Positions 1 to 11,021 of a stretch of DNA of 64,000 nucleotides are shown one piece after another. Origin of the DNA: Asterella californica (lineage: Eukaryota > Streptophyta > Marchantiopsida > Marchantiales > Aytoniaceae); the NCBI GenBank assembly GCA_036924285.1, contig JAYKYS010000019.1:620001-684000 (forward strand). Reading direction: 5' to 3'. The notes under the pieces were generated by a model. It had not been told where the DNA came from. It ran no database searches and was given only the letters and a program-made list of their open reading frames with translations. The translations under genes and the position numbers were made by a program. Positions within the stretch are counted from its first letter, which is position 1; each line of letters starts with the position of its first letter.

Positions 1-1875
1 CTGGGAAGGATTGATTACAAGGGTGCTAGGCCGGTGGTTCTTACTGTGGATACAAGTCCAGTTGCAATTGGATGGGCAGTCGGACAGGATGATGAGGATG
101 GAGAAAGGTTTGCGGTTAGGTTCGGAGCGAAGGTATTAAGTGCTCGACAACGTGCTTACCCGCAAGTGAAGAGAGAACTGTGGGGTATTGTTTCAGCTAT
201 GAAAACTGAGAAAGAGTATTTGATTGGAGCAGTAGTGGTGGTTGAAACTGATTGCTTGCCGTTGTTAGGGATGATCATGAATTGTTCAACTCCTGATATT
301 GCGATGTTACGATGGATCGCATATATCAAGTCGTTGAACCCGGAGTTTAGACATATCGCAGGGAAAGATAATCCGATGGCGGATATGTTATCTCGAGCTC
401 GGTATGATGGGGAGGATGAGATGGTAGAAGACATTGACGACGTGGGTACAGAGTTCTATTCGATTGCACAGACAGGAAGAGAAGATGAGTTGTTTGTTGA
501 AGGGTTGTATGATGATGATTTACTTGATATCGGGAGGTACCTTAGTACGATGGTTAAGCAGACAGGTTGGACGGATGAGAGGTTTCGGCGAGTTCGAAGG
601 AAGGCCTACAACTTCATGTTGCAGGATGGGTTTCTTTGGAAGCGACCGAAGCAGAAAGGTGGGGTACCGCTATGGATGATTTGCAACAAGGAAGATCAGC
701 AGAAGTTGCTCAAGGCGTTCCATGAGAGTCTTTGGGCTGGACATCGAGGGATTTGGACCACTTTTACAAAGATGAAAGAGCGATATTGGTGGAAAAACAT
801 GTACATGGATGTTGTATCTTTTGTGGAGTCTTGTTTGACATGTCAGATGTATTCGAACATCCGACATCGTGACGGATTACATCCGACTTATCCGTTGGCA
901 ATCCACTTCAAGTGGGTGGTAGACTTGGTGATTATGCCGGTTGGATTATGGCAGATGAGATACTTGGTACTTGCTAGAGAAGATCTTTCAAATCAAGTCG
1001 AGGATAGGGCGCTTCGGACGAAGACAACTGAAGGGGTATGTAAATTTCTCTTGGAAGAGGTTGTTTGTCGGTATGGATGTGTGGGAAAGATCATTGCAGA
1101 TCAGGGAGAGTTAGATGCACATGAGGCTCGTGAATTCTTTGCAAGGTGTGGGGTGAGGTTATCACTGACAACTGCTTACAACTCCAAAGGGAATGCCAAG
1201 AGTGAACGTGGTCATCCACCCATTGTGAAGGCTTTGGTGAAGGCTTGCAACGGAAGGGTGCGCGAGTGGCCTCGACTCTTACCATTTGCGTTATGGGCAG
1301 ATAGAACGACGCACAGCTCGGTGACAGGTTACATGCCAGTGGAACTCATCACAGGTCAGAAGCCTATCATGCCGATTGAAGAACATGTTCTGACATGGAG
1401 TGTGTTACCTTAGGAGGACAATTTGACTAGAGAAGAGCTTCTTGCTATTCGAATTAGGCAGTTAGAGAGAAGAACAGAGGATATCCAAACTGCTTTGGAT
1501 AGGCTGCGAGAAGCACGGTTGAAGAACAAGATCAGATTTGATCAGCGACATCGTTTGAGACCCAGGGAAATCAAAGAAGGTGATTGGGTGTTAGTCTATG
1601 ACAACAGTCTAGACAACCAGCATAGTGCACTCCGGAAGTTTTCCAGAAGATGGTTTGGTCCGTATGTGGTGAAGAAGGTTCATGACAATGCAACTTACGC
1701 CCTGCAAGAGTTGGATGGAACGAGCTTGAAGATACCAGTGACAGGTAAACGTGTCAAGATTTTCAAAAAGAGAGATGAGGAGGTCGATCTAGCAGATATC
1801 TTGACGGAGTTTCAGTTTGAGGATGAGGATTATGCAGAAGATCTTGAAGGTGATGTTGGTTACGAAGAGAAGTAG
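1..1875 (+). pseudogene. pol: Ty3/gypsy pol, RNase H and integrase part (element A)
   Basis: The frame is open from base 1 and belongs to a polyprotein that starts outside the window. RNase H comes first, with catalytic-type acids in LTVDTS, KREL, ETDC and DNPMADML. An HHCC zinc-binding region follows (FHESLWAGHRG then CLTCQ). The integrase core has acids in WVVDLV, ADQGELD and KSERGH, spaced D-34-E between the last two, and ends with a GPY-type C-terminus (RRWFGPYVV). The frame is interrupted only once, by TAG at 1411-1413, where the related element at 27986-37383 has a Trp codon (TGG). The same frame resumes and runs to TAG at 1873-1875. These enzymes remove the RNA template and insert element cDNA. 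A polypurine tract and LTR follow directly. Family assignment is strong; activity is unlikely because of the stop. Confidence 0.9.
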
Positions 1876-1938
1876 GACGATAAGCCGGTCCACTCCTTGG
1901 TTGGTATCTCTGGTGCATACCGGAGGATGCACAGGTTC

Positions 1939-1950
1939 AGAGGGGGTGGA
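1939..1950 (+). promoter_or_regulatory. polypurine tract of element A
   Basis: The purine run AGAGGGGGTGGA directly precedes the LTR start TGTCG. The same tract sits before the LTR of the minus-strand relative (reverse complement at 29268-29280). It primes plus-strand DNA synthesis in Ty3/gypsy elements. Confidence 0.85.
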
Positions 1951-2025
1951 TGTCGTGTCGTGGACCGGCTCCTACTTGAAATTCAAACTTCGATGCTTGT
2001 CGCTCCAAAGACACTCATGAGGAAT

Positions 2026-2520
2026 AAGCTAGGCCTCAGCTTACGGGTTTTTGGCACAATCTCAGATCTCCATTTTCATCGCATAGATGGGTAGAGTTCC
2101 TTGTCAGCTTTCCACAGGCACTTTGTCTACTTCGTTTGGACGCTTAGTGGAAAAGTTACAGGACTCGAAAGATGGAGAAAATAAGCTAGGCCCCAGCTTA
2201 CGGGTTTTTGGCACCACTTCGGATCTTCGTTTTTATCGCACCAGTGGATAGAGCTCCTTGTCAGCTTTCCATATGCACTTCATCTACTTCGTTTGGACGC
2301 CTAGTGGAGCAGTTACAGGACTCGAAAGATGGAGAAAACAAGCTAGGCCCCAGCTTACGGGCTTTTTACGCAACTTCGGATCTTCGCTTTCATCACATAG
2401 ATGGGTAGAGCTCGCTGTCAGCTTTCCATGGGCATCTTGTTTACTTCGTTTGGACATCCAGAGAAGGAGTTATGCGATTCGAAAGAAGGTAAAATCAAGC
2501 TAGGCCCCTAGTTACTTGCT
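2026..2520 (+). repeat. tandem array, about 157-bp unit, inside the A LTR
   Basis: The marker AAGCTAGGCC recurs at 2026, 2183, 2340 and 2496, a period of 156-157 bp. Each unit also contains CAGCTTACGGG, a TTCGGATCTTCG-like stretch, TTGTCAGCTTTCC and ACTTCGTTTGGAC. Three full units and a partial fourth are visible, diverged by scattered substitutions. Confidence 0.88.
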
Positions 2521-2784
2521 GACTGGGTATTTAGGGCTTCAGGCGTTATATCAAAGACGCAAGGGGCCTGCTTCTTATTATTGAGGGTTGAACTTCGTAC
2601 GTACAGACTGTTGCAAGGGGGCTGCTTAAGGGGCTTGCTTGTTCTTACGACCTGTCGGTGGATGTTTTGGAGAATTGAGAAGTCCAATACACGCGCGCAA
2701 GGTGTCATCGGGTTCAGATCTGTGCAGGCTACGCACATGTTAAGACGGTTCTTGAAGAGACGGATCGGGGGTTGTGTTCTGGGA

Positions 2785-3400
2785 GAAATTGAGACGCAGG
2801 GAGCAGAATTGAGGTTTCAGTTATCTGTGAAGGAGAGTTGGACCGTTCGGGCCGTTCCGGAGTCCAAACTTGCTGTCCTTGGATCCATCGGGATCAGAAC
2901 AACGAGTTCTTCAGGAAATTGAAGACGATATAAAGTTTTATCGGGCGGTTTGAGAGTTGTGAGAGAAATTGGCCCGCAGGGAAGCGCTTGCGTCAGGTTT
3001 TCATCGCCTGCGACCTGAGATTGGATTGTTCTTCGCGATCGGTGAGCCAAGCTCTTTGTTCTTGGTGCCTACGCGATCAGGGAGTCCTCATGTACGCATA
3101 GGGGAAGACTGTAAGTGAATTGGATTGTTGGTTTGGGTGTGGTGAGCAAATTTGAGCCGCAGGGAGCCGATTTACGTCAGTTTTTTGTAGCCTGCGACCA
3201 AATTTCTCGAGTAGTTTTGCAAAGGGAACTCCAAACGGCTTGTTTGGAGTCTTGTTGGGTTCAGGGTAGCCAGATCTACCTACCAGCGAAGACGGATATC
3301 AGTTTAGAAGATCCGTTTGTGCGGTGTGAGCGGTTTTAAGCCGCAGGGAGGAGTTTTTGAAGGTTCGGTCACCTACGACCGAAAATTGGCGATATCTCGA
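2785..3400 (+). repeat. second tandem array, about 182-bp unit, inside the A LTR
   Basis: The marker CGCAGGG recurs at 2795, 2975, 3159 and 3342, a period of about 180-184 bp. It is followed in the copies by forms of TTACGTCAG and GCCTGCGACC. The unit is unrelated in sequence to the upstream 157-bp unit. The copies are fairly diverged. Confidence 0.75.
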
Positions 3401-3965
3401 CTATCGGGAGTCGGATCTGAAGGTTTCTTGGGTCAACGGAGTTAGGGAAGGAGACCCTATCAACATTTGAAGATCGTTTGGCGAAAGGAGAAAGTTCTCA
3501 GATAGGTCTTTTTCGGTTCCTTCGCTACAGGTTTCGTCCTTTTGAGTTCGTTAGGGACTTAGTTGGTTGTGTATGGCTTGTGGTAGCTAGCTTTAGCCAA
3601 GAGCTAGTGTGTGGATGTGGTTTGGACTTGGGTTTGGATCGCATGATACTGTTGTGGCTCTGGTTGTTAGCAAAGAGAAGTTCCTCTTGCTTTGAGCTAC
3701 GCTTTGGCGATTTCAGACTAGGGTTGAGTTTCATGGGTTTGTTTTAGGGCTTCTGAAGTAGGTTACAGACCGCTCTGGTCTTTTCCTCAGTTTTGTGCTG
3801 TTTGGAGAAAGAATCGACAGTGTACATACTTTCAGAGTGGTATATATCGCAGCATTCTTTTTCGTGGTTGTTCTTCTCTGTCTTGTCTCTGTTTGGCACA
3901 TAGCATCTCCACAGCCAGGAACCTCGCGTTTTCTTGGACATCCTTCACGCACAAAATATCCGACA

Positions 3966-5130
3966 CGATAGCGTGAGGTTTCTGCTGTCCTAGATGGATT
4001 AGTTGGACATTATTTTCTCATGAAACTAACGACGGTGAACAAGTTGACGCTTGAAGCACGCCACATACGAATTGATCGTGTTGAATTCTGTGCAAAGCGA
4101 GATCTATTCTCTCCTGTTAGCTCGAGCGCAATCTCATGTAGCACAGACTGTACGACCTCCACTAACATAAATTACAATGCAAACAAAAGCGATTTGCATA
4201 AATGATCCAACGCACGCATTCAAAGATGCATGTTGAAACAGAGTTATTCAGATGAGAACGAGATCTCGTAGGTCAAATGAATTTTATTACAATTATTTTA
4301 TAAGGTCGATGAATATTATGATATTTTTATTGCTGGTAAGCATCCTACTCCTATGGAAATTTAGTTGAGTGTAGTATTAAACCATCCGTGCCCCAGCAGC
4401 TTCAACACTCCAGCAGCATTGTCACGTTTTTGTAGAAGCTAGTGATAGTCAACATTTATCGCTTGTGCTATGTTCGTTTGAAATATACTCTAGAATTCTT
4501 CATTATTTGCATTCCATGATTGAATTTGTGCATTTGTTGGTTGATGTATATGAATGAAATCATTACATGAAGAACGAGACTTGCAATGTTATAATATTCA
4601 CAATATAACATTAGACATGCACCGATGCAATTGTATGTTCTCACACATTACTTGGGTGAGTGAAAGACGTTCATATATATAACAAGAACAATAAGAGTCC
4701 AGATTCAACTGTACTTGCATTGAAAAATAAAATCTCATGCGCTGAATCATGAAAGCAATGTGTGACAATCTCTTTGTCCTGAAGAGATACAAGCAGCGGA
4801 TGTAAAGAGACTCCATCTTTATAACAATGATAAAATTACAATAAATTCTTGGTTTTCCTGCACATAATAGAGTGCTCAATGTTTGTATTGCTTGATTGTA
4901 CTACGTCCTATAATGTGGAGATACAAATATAGGAACAGTGTCTCTTTGAGACTCAAACCCAAGCAGACTTTAGTGGTCTAGACCGTCTAGGCGACTTGCA
5001 AAAACATGAAATATCAAAATATATTATGACAATAACAAAATAACTATATCACAAATCACTATCTTGATACTATTCTATGTACATATATTCATAAACAAAT
5101 TGGAAGTAAAGAAATTATTGTCTATGATTT
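3966..5130. other. non-coding stretch, nothing recognised
   Basis: This is DNA flanking element A. It becomes AT-rich after about 4260 and has only short chance frames. I see no domain, RNA gene or clear repeat in it. Confidence 0.6.
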
Positions 5131-5589
5131 TTTTCAAGCATGTATAGTGACTGGCCTGTAGAGGTCCAAGTTGATTGTTGTCTTCATGCATAAAGACGTT
5201 GTATGTAGTCTTTCATCTTGCGCTCGAACAACAAAGAATGCCCTTTCAAGTTCTTTCCTGAATAAAATGTTATCACTTTCAACCTTCAGAAGGTCCTTAA
5301 CGTGACCAACCACGAATAGAGAAGCAATGTTCAAAAGCTTCTCTAGAGTGTGCATAAACATATAACTGATCTGGTTCATCGAAATGATGTTCTTCCGGAG
5401 TGAGGGCTTGAAGATCATCATGCGATAAACACTGCACCTTATTCTAGATGGTGCATGATGTGACCACGAGTTGTCAGCACAGAGGACCATTCCCGTTCAA
5501 AAAAGTCATTGTAGTTGTCAAATTTGTAAAGAGGATATGTGCATCATCTGTAAGTCAACTCAAACTGAGGATGTGATGCAAACCTAGCA

Positions 5590-7310
5590 CCATACGTCTA
5601 TATGATATGTTTGCACAATAAATAGAGAGAAATCAAGAATACCAGACATGAGCAGGTCCATTTCCTACAGTCAGTATGATGAATAGAGACAACTGAACTT
5701 GGTAAACTGCCGAGCTTACGCCAAGTGACTCGAAAAATCTCCCACCAAGATGGATGCACATGCGCATTTAGCACATGTTGCAACATTGTCAGCATGTCAC
5801 CTACAAGACTCGCTCCGATAACCAAAGTTAATCTGTTCAATTTTGATCTATTTAACGCATATTGATCAAAACCAAAAGCAAGTAGAAGAAAGCGAATATA
5901 CTGGTGAGCAATCCGGTCATATGCTTTTTCAAATCAAGGAAGAGAGTTGCAGCAGTACGCCGTTCTCGTTTAAGTAGGTCACACATAAGGTGGAATGTTG
6001 GAATGCAATTGTGTACCGAACGTCTCTTAATGAACCTCTGTTATTGAGGCGGAATCAACTATGGTAAGAAGAGGGCAAGACGAAGAACGATGAGGTTAGT
6101 GACAATCTTATAATGAGCAGTAAATAATGAAATGGAATCGTGAAGAGAGAGAGACGCTTGAACCTTGGGGATAAGTTGAATAATCTCGTGCAGAAAGGAC
6201 TGAGGGAAGACTCGGAGATTCCAACATTCATGCAGTGTGCAATAGCCCGGATCAATAATAGACCAGAGCGCCCTTAAAACATCAGCATTGACTCCATCCC
6301 GTCCAAGAGAGGGGTCACATGGTATACCGAGCAGCACTTGAAAGATCTCATCATGCGAGGTGCAGTCCATAAGAAAAGCCACTTTAGCAAGTGTTACCTG
6401 TGCCTAGACAAGAGTCAAGAGTGTAGCCAAATCCGCGAAGCTCTACGGTCCAAGTACTAGCTGAGAGTACAGAGAGGAGTAAAAGTCAAAGATCTCATCT
6501 GAGACATCTTGTTGATCAGTGAGCAAGCGGTCTTCCCGAGCTTGTAGAGTGTGAAGGTGAATCCAGGTCTGCCGTCTTTTGTGTAGGAGGAAGAAATACC
6601 GAGAAGGAGTATCACCTTGTTGTATAAACTGGTCCCTTGTCCAAAGATGCAGTTTGTGTGTCTAAAGAGCCTGACGGTGCCATACCTCAGATAAAAGAAA
6701 TGAGAAATGAGACTCCATGTCCGTTTGTAAGAAAGAGACCTAGAGCATCTGCAAATGTTGATGTTTAGTCTCGAGGAGAGAGAGCCGAGCTGAGTGTTGG
6801 TAGTGAATGGATTTGATTGCAGGCTTTAGATGGGACAAGGCAGTCTTATAAGAGTTCCAAGTAGACAGACGGTGAAGTAACATGTACTCAGAAGAGAGAA
6901 GTTTAGCGTCAGTTTTGGATTAGGGGGATTTATAAGAGGAGTGAGTAGGGATAAATTCAAAAAGAACCGAAAGAGGAAGGTGGTCGCTAAGGGGGAAATC
7001 AGAGTGGGAAACAAGGGTGTGAAACGAAGGACGAGCATCAAAGGAAAAGATGTAGATTTGATCCACGACGACTCACGTGAAGCTAGAAGCTCATTGTTGA
7101 GAACAAGTGAATGGAGCACCAACCGAGGAAGAGATATCATTTCAGACATCAATAAGATTAAAATGTAGTTTAAAACGACGGAAGGCAGTGGGCTCAAAAC
7201 TAGAGGACCTAGAGCTATCTGAACTTTGACGAGTGTTCGATGCAGTTCCAATCACCAAGGAACACCCAAGGTTTATGGGGGAGGGAGTGTTGAAGCCATA
7301 ACCAGAACTA
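5590..7310 (-). pseudogene. decayed non-LTR retrotransposon (L1-like LINE) endonuclease-RT
   Basis: Read on the minus strand, several frames give LINE signatures in the right order. Near 7232-7275 is an endonuclease piece (WVFLGDWNCIE). Near 6990-7040 is SDFPLSDHLP, the SDH region of APE-type endonucleases. At about 6560-6616 is the inter-domain motif GDTPSRYFFLLHKR, followed by SDEIFDFYSSLYSQ near 6455-6505. At 6059-6382 is an RT segment (GRDGVNADVLRALWSII, IQLIPKV, HYKIVTNLIVLRL). Near 5930-6030 is FHLMCDLLKRERRTAATLF followed by LDLKK. Motifs fall in different frames with stops between, so this is a dead copy. RT-like sequence may continue to about 5134. No poly-A tail or target duplication was found. 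Confidence 0.8.
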
Positions 7311-7371
7311 TCGATGTTGTGCCGCTAAGTTAAGGGCGTAGACAGATGCAATAAAAAGAAAGTAGAATCGA

Positions 7372-7524
7372 ATGGTCCTCTTCACACTTGCGTGATATTT
7401 GATTTCTAATTCATCTCCCGAACCTAGAGTATTCATCATGGAAGATAAAATTTATTTCCGACCGTAACTGAAACAATACGGGTACAAAAAGCAATGCACT
7501 ATCACGCAAGTGTGAAGAGACCAT
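7372..7524. mobile_element. small foldback/MITE-like element
   Basis: Arms at 7372-7397 and 7500-7524 are near-perfect reverse complements, sharing ATGGTC, CTTCACACTTGCGTGATA and its mirror, with a one-base difference. They enclose about 100 bp of non-coding DNA. The structure fits a non-autonomous inverted-repeat transposon. No clear target duplication is seen, so the superfamily is undetermined. Confidence 0.6.
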
Positions 7525-9089
7525 AATGACAAAAAACTCCACTCTAGAGCTCTAACAATAAACCAGGTTCGACTGTACGCTGATAAGCACATCTCTTGTA
7601 TGTTTTGGACCGCTGCCTGATGGTGAGTTCACATCGCATGGTTTCTCAGGAAATACTCCGTTTTCCAGAGACCTCCGGAGAAGTCCGTAACTGAAAAGTT
7701 CCGGAGACACGTTATCCGTAAAGTAGAAACATCACATACCGTGCGGAGGAAAAACCGGAAAAATTCTACGGAACGACCGGGTTAGGAAAACTAATCATTG
7801 TAGATAGTGTCCTCGACGATTCATCTCCCCGTTATCAAGTCACCATTACTTACAGAACAGGTATACATGAGGAATCAACGTTCTACATCCAAAAAATCGA
7901 ACGGTCAATAATGATTCTTTTGTTACGAACGTGAGAACATTCGTGAGCACAGGATGCAAAATTGAGATTTCTTGTGAAACGCTTCGAAAATCCTTAACCA
8001 TTACAAAGTTCATAGTGAATTGCAATATTCACATACATTGAACAGTGGGTAGATAGTTGAATTCGTTGTTGAGAAGAAAAATTTTTCCAAGTTCTATTTT
8101 CTGCCCGTTTGACAGTAAAAAGATCGAAGAGATTCTTTTTCTCCTGTCTCACTGATTTTGATAGCCAAGACAGTGTGAGTGGTTCTCGCGAACAGTGAAA
8201 TGGTTCTCATTGACGTTAAAACGGTAAGCCTTCTTGTATTCATCATCTGACATACTCAAGATATCTTATGAAGCGAAATATGTATGCATCATCGACTCTA
8301 AAATGTATCTTGATTCTGTTGATTTCTCTGCTCTGACACAGCCATTGTGAACGACTGTTACGCGAGAGTTCGTGGAGGCAAGCTCACGTTATCGCAAGTA
8401 TTAGTTCTTCGACTGGACTTGATCTCAGTTACTTTGAAATTCAAGGTGAGTGAAAAGATATTTACCTCTCTTTCATGATCGGTTCGGTTCCTGGAAGAAC
8501 ACCTACTTTTTGTTATGCTGAGTGTGTTGACTAATATGGCTCAAGCGATGCTTCTACTTTCCCAGTCATGGAAGAACAACACAGTCGTTTTTCCTGATGG
8601 CAACCTGGTCTGGGAATCTGATCTTTGAAGTCTATGATTCCGTCTATGTACTGTCTGATGGAGGGCTATGCACCCAGCTGTGTCCAACCAAGATTGGTCA
8701 CAGAGCCACCGGAATCGTTATCAGACCTGTACAGGATGATGATGAAGGCGTAACTTCCTCTGGTCAGCACACTCGAATTAAAATATGCACTGCTGCGGCT
8801 AGTAGAAATTTGGTTAATAAGTAGTATGTACACTGTACAAGCAATGAGAAAAAAAAATCTGGATTCATCATATTCCTGTGATAACACCATTGCTAATGCT
8901 GTCGAAAACCATACCCTTTGACGGGAGCTTTTCTGACATGAAACTTTGTACTGGTGCTGCCATACAGTCCTTACGCAAGCTCCAGTCCTCAGGAAGTCTC
9001 TGGGTAGTCTTCCTCCATGATCAGTGAATTGTTTGTTGTCTTCAAGATCGGATCTTCCACTTTAACTGGAGCTTGCGTGATGACTATGA
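7525..9089. other. non-coding stretch with one short unassigned frame
   Basis: The stretch is mostly non-coding. An ATG-started frame of 75 codons at 8597-8824 (plus) resembles nothing I know and is probably chance. A perfect 14-bp inverted repeat (ACGCAAGCTCCAGT at 8973-8986 and its complement at 9065-9078) encloses 78 bp. Confidence 0.5.
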
Positions 9090-9301
9090 CAACCATAACA
9101 TCTCTATGGACTGATGAACTAGAAGGAGCGACTTGGGACTGCGCATGAAGTCCGTCAGTTAAACGGGTGTCCATGATTCAGAATCTCTATCAAACCTGTA
9201 CATGATGTTACAACCATAACATCTCTGTGGGCTGATGAACTAGAACCAACAACTTGGGACTGATCCATGAAGTCTGTCAGTTAAACAGGGTGCTCATGAT
9301 T
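9090..9301. repeat. direct duplication of about 90 bp
   Basis: Copies lie at about 9090-9178 and 9212-9301. Both contain ACAACCATAACATCTCT, GGCTGATGAACTAGAA or GGACTGATGAACTAGAA, ACTTGGGACTG and GTCAGTTAAAC. On the minus strand both can be read with the string SSSS-x-HRDVMVV, which may be a remnant of a coding repeat. No larger gene could be built around it. Confidence 0.75.
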
Positions 9302-10940
9302 CCCACTAAAGTGTTGGCTTACAAGCAGGTGTCATAGCAGATGTCTATCCTTTTGCACGTAAGGAGATTTCACTAGAGCTTACAACGTTCTGAATATATT
9401 ATGCACAGAAACTGATTAGCTTCTGAAACTATGACGCATATCTTTTTCTGGACATAAAAAGAATAGCCAAGAGGTTGAACCAACGAATAAATACAACTCC
9501 ATGTATTCAAACATATCCACTATTCCCATTATGAAGAAGTTGACTCAAATTGGAAGAACTGAAAAGAAGATGCTCCTTCAGTGTTAATGGGCTGGCCAGT
9601 TAGTATAATTTTGAACAAAAAGTGACAATTTAACTGTTACTTTTAACTTTCTATTGTGATGAAGACGAAGCCTCAGCGTCTATAGAGGACAGATACGGGA
9701 AAGGTTAAAGGTCAGGCAGATTGGTGTATTCTGAGGTAGTGGATATCCACTGCCGCGGCTCAAATTGAGTCATCTGAGCACGTTGATTATCGGTACTCTC
9801 TGAGTTCCTTGCAGTCTGAGGACTTAGTGCTCTGTGGTAAATATCCACTGCAGAGACTATCTGGTAGCTGATCCCTCAGTTGGCAGTTGTATTGTAGTTT
9901 TTGTTGAGAACTATCAGTACTGTAGTTTTTGTTTGGGATTCAGGAGTGTGTGGAATGGCATCTACAGACTTTATCAAAAGCACGGTGATGAGTAAGGTTA
10001 GTCTTTCTACGTAAACATGCAATTTGTTGTGTCTTGAGGTGCCAGATTTAGCAGGTGAACGTCAGATCGAAGGGTTGTGAGCTATTCAGAGAGCTGCATG
10101 GCATAGCTATGAGTTTTGAATTGAACTGGTGATTGGGTTGATGTGTCTAGTAAGTAGAGAGGTGACTATACCAGAGTAGAAAGTAATGTGCAGGTAAGTA
10201 TAACCTTAGGTTAAAGGCCAGGCAGAAATACAACTAGTGGTGTATTCTGAGGTAAGGATAATACATTTGTATTGGAAGGAGTCCAAGTATCCGACTTACT
10301 TCTTGATAGTTACTCTTGGCCTATGGTACGCACTTCCATGAATACCACACTTCCATGCAACCAGAGGAATAGGTACTGCTTTTCTCACCGTAAAGAGTTA
10401 TACATCTAAGATCTCCGGCGCTGTACTAGACCAGATCCTGAGACACTAAAACCGGGCGGAGATAGAAATAATATGCAGTATATTACCTGGAATATTGCTG
10501 AATACTTGTAGACTACGGAGTCCGGGGAGTTTGTTAGTTAAAGTGCAGAATGTTTTCTGAAATCTTATCTCTTTAACATCATTTCTGTAATCAGAGACCC
10601 GACCGGTCAAGGGGAATAAGGCTTGTTATCCACGGTCACGTAGGCTTTTTTGGCAATTGAATATTCCTCTGGTTAACACGAAATATTGTGGCTTTTCCTC
10701 CGTAGCCGTTCGAAGGAAGCAAAATGATCCTGCTTTGGCGGAGCCAGAAGCGGATCCATAACGGGATCCGCTTTTATCCCTACTCACGGCCTTGGTTTAG
10801 TTGAACTTAGATGTAAATCTTACAGGGAAGGAAAAAAAAGCTTATATTATATTATATGTTACTACAGTCTTACCTGAGTTTGTTATGATCTGAGTTTGTT
10901 CTTATTCTAGTCTGAATTTGTTTTTCCAATTTATCAGGTT
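9302..10940. other. non-coding stretch with a dispersed short repeat and a hairpin
   Basis: A direct repeat sharing GGTTAAAGG(T/C)CAGGCAGA and GGTGTATTCTGAGGTA occurs at 9701-9738 and 10209-10254. A palindrome with 10-bp arms (AAGCGGATCC) lies at 10748-10773. A pyrimidine-rich run ending TTTATCAG at about 10937 looks like a splice acceptor leading towards the Harbinger SANT-like gene. No gene was found. Confidence 0.5.
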
Positions 10941-11021
10941 GTGTACAAAGAACGTGATTGAGAGCTTGGATTAAAGCTACCAGGGAGCGTTATACCAGTA
11001 ACCACAAACTCATATACCATC

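Larger units (their letters stand above)
1951..3965 (+). mobile_element. 3' LTR of element A
   Basis: This LTR begins TGTCG right after the polypurine tract and ends CGACA at 3965, giving the same 5-bp terminal inverted repeat as the LTRs at 27986-29267 and 61510-62882. At about 2015 bp it is longer than those (1282 and 1373 bp), largely because of two internal tandem arrays. The 5' LTR is outside the window, so the end is set by the CGACA terminus and family comparison only. No convincing reading frame is present. Confidence 0.7.

Noticed and set aside
3478..3952. Frames of 73-89 codons near the end of the A LTR
   Set aside because: They lie inside the LTR, are not shared with the related LTRs, and show no domain.
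6941..7168. Lys/Arg-rich 75-codon plus-strand frame
   Set aside because: It is antisense to the LINE endonuclease remnant, which explains the region better.
8597..8824. 75-codon ATG-started frame as a gene
   Set aside because: It is a single short frame with no recognisable motif, and an overlapping antisense frame of similar length exists.
10748..10773. Hairpin followed by a T-run, like a bacterial terminator
   Set aside because: The window is eukaryotic, with no gene ending there; kept only as a palindrome.
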